64,000 nucleotides of DNA, taken from contig CANMSA010000005.1 in assembly GCA_947500385.1 (NCBI GenBank), forward strand, positions 1 to 64,000, written 5' to 3'. Made by a program: the position numbers and the translations under genes. Positions 33,236 through 42,507 of this stretch are shown in pieces; the first letter of the stretch is position 1, and every line of letters begins with the position of its first letter. The notes beneath the pieces are model-generated. The model was given only the letters and a program-made list of their open reading frames with translations. It made no database searches and had not been told where the DNA came from. The DNA comes from an uncultured Flavobacteriaceae bacterium. GTDB lineage: Bacteria; Bacteroidota; Bacteroidia; Flavobacteriales; Flavobacteriaceae.

Positions 33236-34930
33236 TCATCGTACTTTTTCAAATACGAGATGGTGTATTCCATCGGTAACCATGTCAAAGCCTTTGATTT
33301 TACCGGTCTTGTCCCTCAGGAATTCAAGTGCATTAAAGAACATAGAAGTACTGGTAAACACCTCTTTATTGATGGCCCGGAAGTGAATGTCTCGGTGGTT
33401 TAAATTTCTAGCGACCAACTGATTCTCCTCAATGCGAAAAGTGAACAACGTTGCATACGCTTCGTTATAGTATGTTCCGGTATAGGCCGCTAAATCCTGT
33501 GCGGACAGGGTCGGCGGTTCATATCGTTCCATCACATCGGGCCGGCTTTCATTGTATGTAAAAGAGAGTATCATACGATCATCTTCCTTCTTAAATTTGA
33601 AAAGTCGTGTATCCTCCATTTCCGCATACTGCTGAAAGGTATTCTCCGATAGGGGAACCAACGTTTGGTAGCTTTCGCCAAACAACCACTTAGAGCGAAG
33701 GGTATCATTTTTTACGAACAATTGAGAGGCATACCCTTCCCTGAACCAATAATCGCCCTCAAAAGTATTTAGCTGCTCAGTACTTAATTGCTTTATTTCC
33801 TTTGCCTTAAAATCAATGTTCGCGGGCAACGGATAAAGGTCCTTCACGAAAGGAACGATGGCGGTTTGCGCCAACGCCCCATTATATTCATTGTTATTTC
33901 CCAAGACGAAAGAAATGATATTTTGATCAAGGTATCGAAATACATTGGTGCCATACCCGCCTTGAAAACCAAAATTCCAAAATATGGGAAGCCCTCGTTC
34001 CGGGTGCGTAAATTCGCGTCCGATCGCCATTTCTCCCCAATAATAAACGAACGGCTCCCCGTTCGCAAGTTGCACAGGTTCATCGAGTTTTTGAACCAAA
34101 CGTCCTAGATCGTTGGTAGGGTCGGTGAAGTTCAAATACCATTTTGCAAGATCCTCTGCAGAGCTATAGGCGTTGATGGCCCCTACTACGCTGCTAGGAA
34201 CGGCAAGTTTCCTGTAAACGTTGTCCTCGCCTTTTTGATAGGCTTCGGCAACATGGGCAAGCAGGACATTGCTATCATCCCGAATAAGGGAGTTTTTCAT
34301 TCCCAGCGGCTCAAAAATGTTGGTTTTCACAAAAGTCGCAAAAGACTGCTTCGAAACCCTTGCTACGATTTCTGCCATTAATATAGACTCCGTTGGGGAT
34401 TCATGAAACGAGAAATCGGTTCCCGGCACAAAGGAAAGGGTCTGTTGGGCAGCGATCAATTCCAATGCTTTTGCCTGCGTTCGTATTTCCGTGGTACCAT
34501 GAACCACATTGCTAATTCTCGTCACATCGTAGAGCCCGCTGGAATGGTTCAACAAGTGCCCGATCGTTACGATGTGTTTGTATTCCGGCAATTCAGAAAG
34601 GTACGTTCGAATGTCCTCCTCGAGTGTAATTTCACCCTTTTGCTCCAAAAGGAGCAACGCCAGACTGGTAAACTGTTTGGACATCTCGCCGAGTTGAAAT
34701 TTTGTTTTTGCGGTTATGGGTTCCCGGGTTTCCAAATGTGCCGCCCCAAAACCCTTAAGGTAAATTATCTTTCCGTCTTTCAACACACCGGTCGCCACTC
34801 CCGGGCTGTTTGTATGGTCCCAGACCTTCAACAAGGAATCGGCATACTTTTCAAAGTCCCTTGACGTTTGGGATGAACTTAAAAAGGTAAAAAAAAGCGT
34901 GGGCAATAGTAGATATGCGGTCTTGTTCAT
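33236..34930 (-). CDS. Beta-lactamase-fold protein lacking the catalytic motifs
   Basis: A 564-residue protein from the ATG at 34930 with a signal peptide (YLLLPTLFFTFLSSSQ). The fold is that of class C-like serine hydrolases (GVATGVLKDGKIIYLKGFG, then TIGHLLNHSSGLYD), with a C-terminal beta domain after about residue 370. The catalytic tetrad position SxxK reads E82-M-S-K85 (GEMSK), the YxN site reads FHE (FSFHESPTES) and the HxG site reads QGG. All three motifs are altered, so it is probably a pseudoenzyme, perhaps a binding or sensing protein. A start at 34939 is also possible. Confidence 0.8.
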   Translation of the reverse strand: MNKTAYLLLPTLFFTFLSSSQTSRDFEKYADSLLKVWDHTNSPGVATGVLKDGKIIYLKGFGAAHLETREPITAKTKFQLGEMSKQFTSLALLLLEQKGEITLEEDIRTYLSELPEYKHIVTIGHLLNHSSGLYDVTRISNVVHGTTEIRTQAKALELIAAQQTLSFVPGTDFSFHESPTESILMAEIVARVSKQSFATFVKTNIFEPLGMKNSLIRDDSNVLLAHVAEAYQKGEDNVYRKLAVPSSVVGAINAYSSAEDLAKWYLNFTDPTNDLGRLVQKLDEPVQLANGEPFVYYWGEMAIGREFTHPERGLPIFWNFGFQGGYGTNVFRYLDQNIISFVLGNNNEYNGALAQTAIVPFVKDLYPLPANIDFKAKEIKQLSTEQLNTFEGDYWFREGYASQLFVKNDTLRSKWLFGESYQTLVPLSENTFQQYAEMEDTRLFKFKKEDDRMILSFTYNESRPDVMERYEPPTLSAQDLAAYTGTYYNEAYATLFTFRIEENQLVARNLNHRDIHFRAINKEVFTSTSMFFNALEFLRDKTGKIKGFDMVTDGIHHLVFEKVR

Positions 34931-35119
34931 ATACAGCATTTTAGTGAAATTTAGATGCCATCAGATGGGCCGTACCCTCTGTTGCGGGCCAGCCTACCCT
35001 TTTAGCCGAAATTTGTGTTTCAAATCCGCAACAATAGTAGCGTTGTGCCTTCTGAAAGCATTTATTTCTTATAAATTCGAAGTACTGATTTATAAACTTG
35101 CATCCTTGCAGGTAACATT

Positions 35120-36163
35120 CTAGGATAAGCCAGACTTGTATTTTGCCGGTGTGGTGCCGGTCACCTTTCTAAAGGCGGCATAAAATGTGGATACGGAGTT
35201 AAAGCCACAATCGTAGCCCACCGCCTCCAATTTCATATTTCTTTCGAATCGTATGAGTTCCTGGGCCGCATGGATGCGATGCTCATTTACCAACACCGTA
35301 AAACTCTTGCCCAAGTGTTCGTTGATCAGTTGTGATAATTTGTGTGACTGCATCTGAAGCCTTTCGGCCACCTCGGCTATTTTAAGGTCCGCGTTCTTGA
35401 ACAGTTGTTCTTCCACAATGAGCTCATTCAGTTTTCTGGTCAGTTGTGTTGCTTCCTGCGGATCGATTTTTTTGTCTCCGTATTTGGGAGTGCCGTAAAA
35501 TAGGATGTTTTTGTTCTTCCGATTAAAAAACACAAAAAGTACCGATAAATACATCAAAAAAGAGAAACTAAGGGCGCCGGCGATATAGAACGTTATATCC
35601 AATACAACATATATGGTAGCCAGCAGTATATTGCCCACCATAAGGGTCAATAACCATATCTCCATGCTGTTGCAGCGTTCACCCTTTTTGAATACTTTCT
35701 TAATCTGCTTGCGCAGTACAAAGGCCGTTGCCAAGATATACGCGTACCAAGTGATATAAATACCTTGCCAAATATAGGGGTGCCAAAGATCATGATGGGT
35801 TTCAAAAGGATAAGCGATTCCCCCAATGATCGCAATGGCGGCCAGTACTATTAATTGTACCGGCCAGGTTTTGTATAGTTTATCGTCGGGACTTAAAACA
35901 GATGCGGTATAGCAATAAAGAAAAGGGCCTATAAAAAAACAGGCGGTCAAACCCAATTGAAGATACAGGAGGGCCAAATCGGGATTGAAATAAAAGAACA
36001 CGGATTTCCCTACCCGAATGCTCAACATTAACACCAGCATCCCCAAAAAACGGGTAGTGCTACTTCTGGGTCGCGCAAAAAGTAAGAAGTAACACCCTAA
36101 TAACAACCCATTAAAGGCACCCAATGCACTGAAAAAAAAGAGTAACTCTTCTGAAACGTCCAT
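35120..36163 (-). CDS. Membrane-anchored AraC-family regulator
   Basis: A 347-residue protein with about seven membrane helices in the first 220 residues and a C-terminal AraC double helix-turn-helix (LKIAEVAERLQMQSHKLSQL, then VGYDCGFNSVSTFYAAFRKV, about 300-345). This architecture is common in Bacteroidota and probably senses an envelope signal. Its likely targets are the adjacent minus-strand beta-lactamase-fold gene or the genes beyond, but this is not shown. Confidence 0.88.
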   Translation of the reverse strand: MDVSEELLFFFSALGAFNGLLLGCYFLLFARPRSSTTRFLGMLVLMLSIRVGKSVFFYFNPDLALLYLQLGLTACFFIGPFLYCYTASVLSPDDKLYKTWPVQLIVLAAIAIIGGIAYPFETHHDLWHPYIWQGIYITWYAYILATAFVLRKQIKKVFKKGERCNSMEIWLLTLMVGNILLATIYVVLDITFYIAGALSFSFLMYLSVLFVFFNRKNKNILFYGTPKYGDKKIDPQEATQLTRKLNELIVEEQLFKNADLKIAEVAERLQMQSHKLSQLINEHLGKSFTVLVNEHRIHAAQELIRFERNMKLEAVGYDCGFNSVSTFYAAFRKVTGTTPAKYKSGLS

Positions 36164-36271
36164 AAAAAATGGTGATTGCTGGTCTCACCAAAAATAGAAA
36201 AAATAAGTTTGGACCCTTCGGCCCCGACATTAAAACAGTTGGGAAACTAAAGGGTGTAGCCCCCTGCTTTT

Positions 36272-36793
36272 TTACTTTAAAATACCCAGATAAGCCGACC
36301 AGGGCCCAACCTCCTCTTTGTACTGTTTGGCCAGTACCCTAGAGATTTGCTTAATATGTCCCAGGTCGTGAACTACCCAAGCTGCTATGAGTTGTGCCAA
36401 GGTAACCTCACCGAGTGCTGGATGTACACCTGTACGATCTAAGTCTTTTTTGGTAAGTTGCAACGCTGTCAACTCGGCCAAATTTTCGGTTCTCAAAATC
36501 GAAAATTCATCAAGCAGTTCCGCTATGGGTCTGGTAGGATCATTTTTTAATTGCGCAAAGCGATCAAAGGGTTCGAACCATTTGGGATCGGCATCACTTA
36601 GAATGATCTTTGCGCGCACCATCCAATCTGTTTGCTCTCCTACGATCAAATGTCCAAGGATATCGTAAGGGCTCCAACTGGCCCCACCCTCATTGGTTTT
36701 GAGCCATTGGTCGGACAGTCCGCCAAGATATGCCCCCAGCACGGACGGGGTACACTCTAATATCTCAATAGATTTTTCTAGGGAAAATTTCAT
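36272..36793 (-). CDS. DinB-like (YfiT/DUF664) protein
   Basis: A 173-residue four-helix-bundle protein with the DinB metal motif: WSPYDILGHLIVGEQ (first His) and WVVHDLGHIKQ (last two His), giving the usual three-histidine site. Start chosen at 36793 (MKFSLEKSIEIL) because upstream in-frame codons overlap the deaminase gene. Members are metal-dependent transferases or hydrolases of thiol chemistry; the substrate is unknown. Probably cotranscribed with the deaminase gene 42 bp upstream. Confidence 0.83.
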   Translation of the reverse strand: MKFSLEKSIEILECTPSVLGAYLGGLSDQWLKTNEGGASWSPYDILGHLIVGEQTDWMVRAKIILSDADPKWFEPFDRFAQLKNDPTRPIAELLDEFSILRTENLAELTALQLTKKDLDRTGVHPALGEVTLAQLIAAWVVHDLGHIKQISRVLAKQYKEEVGPWSAYLGILK

Positions 36794-36834
36794 TTTTTGC
36801 CGTGTTTCTTTTTCAAAGCCTCTCGCAGCTGTTG

Positions 36835-37860
36835 CTATACCTGTACGGCCCTGAAATAATCTTTCACCTCCGTGATACGACGCTCTTTGGTTTCCGGGTC
36901 TAACCAACTGGCTTCAAAAGCATTGATCGCCAATTGCATCAGGTGTGCGTCGGTAAGGGCAAGGGCTTTTGCCGTTTCATAGTAGTTCTCGTTCATATAG
37001 CCTCCAAAATAGGCGGGGTCGTCTGAGTGAATGGTGGCCAAAAGACCCTTGTCCAGCATTTTCTTCACAGGATGTTCCTCCATTTTTTGGATGACCTTAA
37101 GCGCTACATTGCTTAGCGGACATAAGGTCAGCGGAATTTGATCGTCACAAAGCCTTTGTACCAGGGCCTCATCATCCAAGCATCGATTTCCATGGTCTAT
37201 TCGTACCACTTTTAAAAGATCCAGGGCTTCCCATATATAGTCTACCGGGCCCTCCTCTCCCGCATGGGCGACCAATTGATACCCCTGCTTCGCGGACGCC
37301 GCAAATACCTTGGCAAACTTTTTAGGTGGGTTTCCCAACTCGGAAGAGTCGAGCCCTACCCCATCGATCAACTGCTTATAGGGCAAGGAAGATTCCAAGG
37401 TTGCGAAAGCTGCCGCCTCACTTAAATGACGTAAATACGACATAATCAACCGAAACGACATGTTGAATTCATCTTTGGCCCTTTCGAGCGCCTTGTAAAT
37501 GCCACTGATCACTACCTCAAAGGCAATGCCCCTATCGGTATGCGTTTGCGGATCAAAAAATACCTCCACATGTACCACATTTTGGCTGTGTACCTTACAC
37601 AAGTAGGCCCAGGTAAGCTCGTAAAAATCTCGTTCATGAAGGAGTACTTGGGCACCAATATAATAGAGGTCCAAAAACTCTTGTAGGTTGTTGAATTGGT
37701 AGGCCTTCTTTAGCGAAGTAATGGAGTCGTACTCCAAACCTATCCCATTTCGATGTGCTATTTCAAACATACGCTCGGGCTCGAAACTCCCCTCAATATG
37801 TAGGTGAAGTTCCGCTTTGGGAATACCCTGAATAAATTTTTTAAGGTCGGCTGAATTCAT
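36835..37860 (-). CDS. Adenine/adenosine deaminase
   Basis: A 341-residue metallo-dependent deaminase: HLHIEG near residue 19-24 (zinc ligands), the catalytic HAGEEG (about 199-204), RIDHGNR and the SDDPAYFGGY motif (about 278-287). The last is characteristic of the adenine deaminase branch (fungal/Pseudomonas type) rather than classical adenosine deaminase, so adenine to hypoxanthine is the favoured reaction. It acts in cytoplasmic purine salvage. Confidence 0.85.
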   Translation of the reverse strand: MNSADLKKFIQGIPKAELHLHIEGSFEPERMFEIAHRNGIGLEYDSITSLKKAYQFNNLQEFLDLYYIGAQVLLHERDFYELTWAYLCKVHSQNVVHVEVFFDPQTHTDRGIAFEVVISGIYKALERAKDEFNMSFRLIMSYLRHLSEAAAFATLESSLPYKQLIDGVGLDSSELGNPPKKFAKVFAASAKQGYQLVAHAGEEGPVDYIWEALDLLKVVRIDHGNRCLDDEALVQRLCDDQIPLTLCPLSNVALKVIQKMEEHPVKKMLDKGLLATIHSDDPAYFGGYMNENYYETAKALALTDAHLMQLAINAFEASWLDPETKERRITEVKDYFRAVQV

Positions 37861-38015
37861 AGTGCATCATGGGATTCATTGATGAACGGAAGGGGTATCA
37901 TATTGGCGGCATACCATCTACATGGCAAAATATTCGGTTGAGAATGACCCTGCCTTTGCAAAGGGATAAACACCCCTATTTCCGTTCAAAGCAATAGCTT
38001 AAAAAGCGCTTACTT

Positions 38016-38278
38016 TTAGAGGCCTAAAGATAAAGAAAGTTCTTCCGAAATATCGGTAATCAGCGTTTTCCTTTCTTGCAAACCCCCACCCATTTGTAAA
38101 AAACCATAAATCATGCCCGAATAGCGTTTTGCATGCACGGGAACCCCTTCTTTTTTTTAAGGCTTTGGGCAAATACTTCTGCTTTGTCCCGTTTTGGATC
38201 GCATTCGGCAATCGCTATAAAAGTCGACGGTTGGGAATGCTTTTTGGTAAAACTATAAAACGGTTGGATCCATTGTGA
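38016..38278 (-). pseudogene. C-terminal remnant of an alpha/beta hydrolase (acetyl-esterase-like)
   Basis: Read on the minus strand, PSTFIAIAECDPKRDKAEVF, then after a frameshift in an A-run (around 38151-38158) VHAKRYSGMIYGFLQMGGG and a stop at 38016. This matches the C-terminal third of fold-3 alpha/beta hydrolases (acid residue in ECDP, terminal histidine changed to Y in GMIYGF). The N-terminal two thirds are missing. It lies beside an intact, unrelated alpha/beta hydrolase gene. Confidence 0.65.
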
Positions 38279-38301
38279 TCAAGGGAGGCAACACTGGTGC
38301 T

Positions 38302-39204
38302 TTACAGAGAAGCATCGATAAAGGCGTCAATGGTCTCCATAAAACGCAACGGGGCCTCTACCTCCAAGAAATGGCCCGCCTCTTCAAAATAAACCAACTC
38401 GGAATTTGGCAGGTACTTTAAAATAGAGGTTTTTTCGGTTCCCGTGCGATCGTGAGACCAGTCGGCCGTTCCCCAAATGGAAATACTGGGTTGTTTGATC
38501 GGCCGCAACAATTCGGGTTCTTTCTTCTTGAGGTAATACTGACAGGCAGTGGCAAGGCTGTTACAAGCCCCATGTGATAGGGTCATTTTACTTAACGCTT
38601 CCAACCGTTCTTGGCGTTGGTTGCTGATGACCCTGTGAATCATATATACTTTGCGGGTTTTAAGGTAGTGGCCCATAAATTGCGACCAAAAAGGAACGGT
38701 CATGATGCCCATTTTATCCCAGCCCCTTACCCAATTACGTTGATCGGACCAACAAGGGGTTTGCGTAGAAATCAATGCTTTTACCATTTGGGGATATCGA
38801 TTGGCAACACCGATCGCCGATAGGCCGGCTACACAGGGAATCGCCAGAATATACGGGCCTAAATCTAATTTTTGTAAGAACTTGGCAATGGTTTCGGTAT
38901 AGGTCTCATAGGAGAAATCGAAGTGTAGTTTCGGGATCGAAAATCCGAATGCCGGGGTTTCGAATATGACCACCCGATATTTTTGGGCCAGCGTTTCGAG
39001 AATATCGGTATACGCTTCGATGGTCACGGGAGAATCGGGCGCAATCACCAGGGTATGTTTGCCCTTCCCCCGAACGGTATACCGAATCCAACAATTCGAC
39101 ATTTCCATAAAACGGATACCTTCGATGGCGTTGATAAAAGAATCTTTAAAAAACTTGTTGCGTTGTACGTAGGGGATAACGGTATCAATGTATTTAGCGA
39201 GCAT
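38302..39204 (-). CDS. Alpha/beta hydrolase under TetR control
   Basis: A 300-residue protein from ATG 39204 (longer starts would overlap the operator). The terminal histidine (EEAGHFLEV) and acid residue (WGTADWSHD) fit an alpha/beta hydrolase, but the nucleophile elbow reads AIPCVAG instead of GxSxG, so cysteine may be the nucleophile or the enzyme may be inactive. It diverges from a TetR gene, with two palindromic operators in the 93-bp gap. Confidence 0.78.
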   Translation of the reverse strand: MLAKYIDTVIPYVQRNKFFKDSFINAIEGIRFMEMSNCWIRYTVRGKGKHTLVIAPDSPVTIEAYTDILETLAQKYRVVIFETPAFGFSIPKLHFDFSYETYTETIAKFLQKLDLGPYILAIPCVAGLSAIGVANRYPQMVKALISTQTPCWSDQRNWVRGWDKMGIMTVPFWSQFMGHYLKTRKVYMIHRVISNQRQERLEALSKMTLSHGACNSLATACQYYLKKKEPELLRPIKQPSISIWGTADWSHDRTGTEKTSILKYLPNSELVYFEEAGHFLEVEAPLRFMETIDAFIDASL

Positions 39205-39224
39205 ATTTTTTGGATTATATTTTA

Positions 39225-39297
39225 CTGAACAAATGTTCAGCATAAGTCAAATGTAGTTATTTTTTGAATACTGAACAATCATTCAGTATATTTGCGT
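39225..39297. promoter_or_regulatory. Divergent TetR operators and promoter
   Basis: Operator 1 is CTGAACAAATGTTCAG (39225-39240, perfect 7+2+7). Operator 2 is ATACTGAA-N6-TTCAGTAT (39268-39289, perfect 8-bp arms), sharing the CTGAA half. A -7 box TATATTTG (39287-39294) overlaps operator 2. On the minus strand AACATTTG within operator 1 may serve the hydrolase gene. Confidence 0.75.
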
Positions 39298-39852
39298 ATG
39301 CCCAGAAAAAAAATTGAAAAGCGCGCGCTGATCAAAGCCTGCATGACCGTATTTCGCGAAAAGGGGTATTACAACACCTCGATCGATGATCTCTCGAAAG
39401 CTACGGGCTTGTCGAAGGCACTGTTTTATCATCACTTTGAGAACAAGGAGGCGTTGCTATTGGCCGCGCTAAAAATGTACGCGGACTACTTCTATAAAAA
39501 TGTCTTTGAAATTGCCTTTTCCGAATTGGAAGCCAAGGAAAAATTAAATCAAATCACCACACAGGCCCTAACGCTGTTTACCAGCGACTATTGTGGGTGT
39601 CTTATTGGCAATACGGCCATGGAAGTAAACCCAATGGAGTCGGTCTTTGACGCCTCCCTGCATGAGTTTTTTGACACATGGGTATCGGCAATGGGCAATG
39701 TTTTTAAGGAGAACACCCAACAGACGAACCCCACTAAACTGGCCGAACGAAGCATTGCGCTCATCGAGGGTGCTTTATTGCTCACCAAGGTAAAGTCAGA
39801 TAGTCGCTATGTAATCGATGCCTTTGAAGAGATAAACACTTGGGTGGCCTAG
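39298..39852 (+). CDS. TetR-family regulator
   Basis: A 184-residue repressor-type protein with the usual N-terminal helix-turn-helix (TSIDDLSKATGLSKALFYHHF, in two parts, about 26-46) and a variable helical ligand domain. The ATG at 39298 lies 4 bp after the -7 box TATATTTG, so the transcript may start at or next to the A of the ATG (leaderless). It probably represses itself and the divergent hydrolase. Confidence 0.88.
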   Translation: MPRKKIEKRALIKACMTVFREKGYYNTSIDDLSKATGLSKALFYHHFENKEALLLAALKMYADYFYKNVFEIAFSELEAKEKLNQITTQALTLFTSDYCGCLIGNTAMEVNPMESVFDASLHEFFDTWVSAMGNVFKENTQQTNPTKLAERSIALIEGALLLTKVKSDSRYVIDAFEEINTWVA

Positions 39853-39896
39853 GCTTTTATGAACGTCCTAGCCGAACCCTCCTGATAACACTACGA

Positions 39897-40352
39897 ATGG
39901 AAAATAAATTTGAGACCGAAATTGAGGTTCGTTGGGCCGATGTAGACCAAAATGTACACCTACGACATTCTGCCTTTTATGATTATGGTACCCATGCCAG
40001 AATTCGATTTTTTCAGGCTACCGGGTACGACTCCAAAAAAATGAATGCCCTGCACTTTGGGCCAGTCTTGTTCAAAGAGGAATGCTCCTTCCTAAAAGAG
40101 GTCGGACTGGAAGACACCCTTACGGTAAACATGCTCAAGGGAAGCGTATCGGAAGAAGGGGGGCGCTGGACAATACACCATGAATTGTTCAATCAGCAAG
40201 GGCAAAAAGTGGCCCATATAACGGTGAAAGGTGCTTGGTTGCATCTCTTGGAACGAAAATTGACCCTGCCACCGGCCGCCTTGGCAAAAGCCCTACATGA
40301 TTTACCCCCAGGAGAAGTATTCGTATATGGCGGCAAGCGGAATACGGAATGA
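39897..40352 (+). CDS. Acyl-CoA thioesterase (hot-dog fold, 4HBT-like)
   Basis: A 151-residue protein with the 4HBT pattern: EVRWADVDQNVHLRHSAFYD (about 9-28; the Asp-x-x-x-H-x-x-N region with an altered tail) and FKEECSFLKEVGLEDTLTV. It likely hydrolyses acyl-CoA or related thioesters in the cytoplasm. It is 44 bp after the TetR gene and may be part of the same regulated unit. The ATG at 39897 gives a normal family length. Confidence 0.82.
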   Translation: MENKFETEIEVRWADVDQNVHLRHSAFYDYGTHARIRFFQATGYDSKKMNALHFGPVLFKEECSFLKEVGLEDTLTVNMLKGSVSEEGGRWTIHHELFNQQGQKVAHITVKGAWLHLLERKLTLPPAALAKALHDLPPGEVFVYGGKRNTE

Positions 40353-40573
40353 TCTAAACCAATACCCATAAGCATTCCCAGCGCTTTTGCCCAGGTATTA
40401 CTGGTAGCCTAGCAACAAAACCTCTACCCTTCCCAGGAATTTACGTGCTATCCGTTTAACCGGGCATCATTTTTCTTTGACCTGTAAAAAGTAAAATCAT
40501 TGGTGTAAAAAATGCATCGGTATGTTTCCAACACCCTATGATCTTTGTGGGTATAAACTGAAAAACATACCGT

Positions 40574-42394
40574 ATGAAAACCGTCAACCGCCCTATTTAT
40601 GGTCTTCTCATTCTTCTCATGGTACTCGCATGCAAAGACCTATCAATAGAAAAGACGCATGTTGTATCTGAAAAGGCCGACCTTATCCTTCACAATGGTA
40701 AAATAGCCATTATGGATGGGCACGGTTCTTTCAAAGAAGCTATGGCCATAAAGGACGGGAAGATATTGGCGGTGGGTACAAACGCTGAAATAAAGCAACT
40801 ACAGGGAGACGAGACCCACCTAATCAATGCCCATAAGAGAACGGTCATACCCGGTCTGAACGATTCACACCTTCATCTGACCCGTGGGGGCCGCTTTTTC
40901 AATGCGGAGCTGCGGTGGGATGGGGTAAAAACACTTAAAAGAGCCCTTGAAATGCTTAAAGAGCAGGCCCAAAGAACCCCAAAAGGACAATGGGTGCGGG
41001 TCATTGGCGGTTGGAGCCCTTTTCAATTTGAAGAAAATCGTTTCCCGACTCCCGAAGAAATAAATGAGGCTACGGGAAACGTACCCACCTACATCCTATT
41101 TCTGTACAGTCGTGGATGGCTGAACAAAGCGGCCCTTACGGCATTGTCAATAGACAAGACCACCAAAGCCCCGGAAGGTAGTTCTTTTGAAAAAGGCGCC
41201 GACGGGGAGTTGACCGGGGTACTATTGGCCACGCCCAACCCGGCCATCCTATACGCCCGTATTGGGGCGTTGCCCTCCTTAACCGCTGATGAGATGCGCA
41301 ATTCAACAAAACAGTTCTATCGAGAATTGAACCGCCTCGGGATCACGAGTGGTATCGATGCAGGGGGCGGCGGGCACACATTTCCAAAAGATTATCAGGC
41401 TACCAAAATGCTCGCCGAGAACGGGGAAATGCCCATACGCCTGTCCTACTATTTATTTCCCCAGAACAAAGGTGCCGAATATGAGGAGTTTCAAGAATGG
41501 ATGGCCCATAACCAACTTGGCAACCAAGGTGAAAAGCACCTTGCTCATGGGTATGAGCTAGAAGGCGGTGGCGAATTTTTGGCTTGGAGTGCCGGGGATT
41601 ATGAAAACTTCCTTGCCCCACAACCTTTGTTGGAAGAGCGGCCCACCTGGCGCTCGGATATCAAAAAAGTAATTCGCCTGCATGTAGACAAAGGGTGGCC
41701 TTTTCGGATGCATGCCACGTATGGGGAAAGTATCTCGAATATTTTAGGGGTGCTCGAAGAAGTGAACCAAGAAACAAATGGAAAGTTATCGCAACAGCGA
41801 TGGCTATTTGACCATGCGGAAACGGCCCGGGAGAAAGACCTGGAGCGCATCAAAAACCTCAACGGCGGAATTGCCGTTCAGGCCCGATTGGCCTACGCAG
41901 GAGAGTATTTCGTTGCCCGCTACGGGGCTAAGAAAGCAAGACAAGCCCCTCCCGTAAAAAAAATGATCGCTGCCGGTTTGCCGGTGGGCGCAGGAACCGA
42001 TGGTACCCGCGTAGCCAGTTACAATCCATGGCCTGCCCTGTATTGGTTGGTAAGTGGTAAAACCGTGGGCGGACTTCAACTCTCGGAAGAAGCAAATCTC
42101 CTTAGCAGGGAAGAAGCCTTACGGCTGTACACCGCGGGTAGCGCCTGGGTTTCAAAGGAAGAGCATGTAAAGGGCACTCTTGAAAAGGGCATGTATGCCG
42201 ATTTTACCTTACTGACCGATGATTATTTTTCCATTTCAGAAACTGCTATTCCGAGCTTAAAATCGGTATTGACGGTCACCAATGGTAAAATCGTCTTCGC
42301 CGCTGCGGAATACGAAGCCTTAGATCCGCCCATGCCCGAGGTGATTCCTTCTTGGTCTCCCGTAAAATACTATGGTGGGTACCAACACCAGTAA
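40574..42394 (+). CDS. Amidohydrolase-family lipoprotein (YtcJ-like)
   Basis: A 606-residue protein with a lipoprotein signal (YGLLILLMVLAC) and the amidohydrolase-3 layout. The N-terminal beta sandwich ends in IPGLNDSHLHLTRGG with the metal HxH pair (about 92-100). Later metal or active-site positions are WLFDHAET and AGTDGTR. Members hydrolyse N-acyl or amide substrates. It opens a same-strand run with an isochorismatase-like enzyme and an epimerase, suggesting a small catabolic unit. A likely promoter (GATCTTTG, about 40541-40548) lies upstream. Confidence 0.83.
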   Translation: MKTVNRPIYGLLILLMVLACKDLSIEKTHVVSEKADLILHNGKIAIMDGHGSFKEAMAIKDGKILAVGTNAEIKQLQGDETHLINAHKRTVIPGLNDSHLHLTRGGRFFNAELRWDGVKTLKRALEMLKEQAQRTPKGQWVRVIGGWSPFQFEENRFPTPEEINEATGNVPTYILFLYSRGWLNKAALTALSIDKTTKAPEGSSFEKGADGELTGVLLATPNPAILYARIGALPSLTADEMRNSTKQFYRELNRLGITSGIDAGGGGHTFPKDYQATKMLAENGEMPIRLSYYLFPQNKGAEYEEFQEWMAHNQLGNQGEKHLAHGYELEGGGEFLAWSAGDYENFLAPQPLLEERPTWRSDIKKVIRLHVDKGWPFRMHATYGESISNILGVLEEVNQETNGKLSQQRWLFDHAETAREKDLERIKNLNGGIAVQARLAYAGEYFVARYGAKKARQAPPVKKMIAAGLPVGAGTDGTRVASYNPWPALYWLVSGKTVGGLQLSEEANLLSREEALRLYTAGSAWVSKEEHVKGTLEKGMYADFTLLTDDYFSISETAIPSLKSVLTVTNGKIVFAAAEYEALDPPMPEVIPSWSPVKYYGGYQHQ

Positions 42395-42507
42395 GGGCAA
42401 CAAAAAAACACTTTAAAAAGTACTATTAATCCTCTTAAAAAGGATATCCAAAACGCCATGAGCTAGCGTAATTTGGCTCCATAAAAGCACTTAAAAACAC
42501 CTTAAAA

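Noticed and set aside
37999-38211. Small protein of 70 residues on the minus strand
   Set aside because: It overlaps the acetyl-esterase remnant in a different frame and has no coding pattern of its own.
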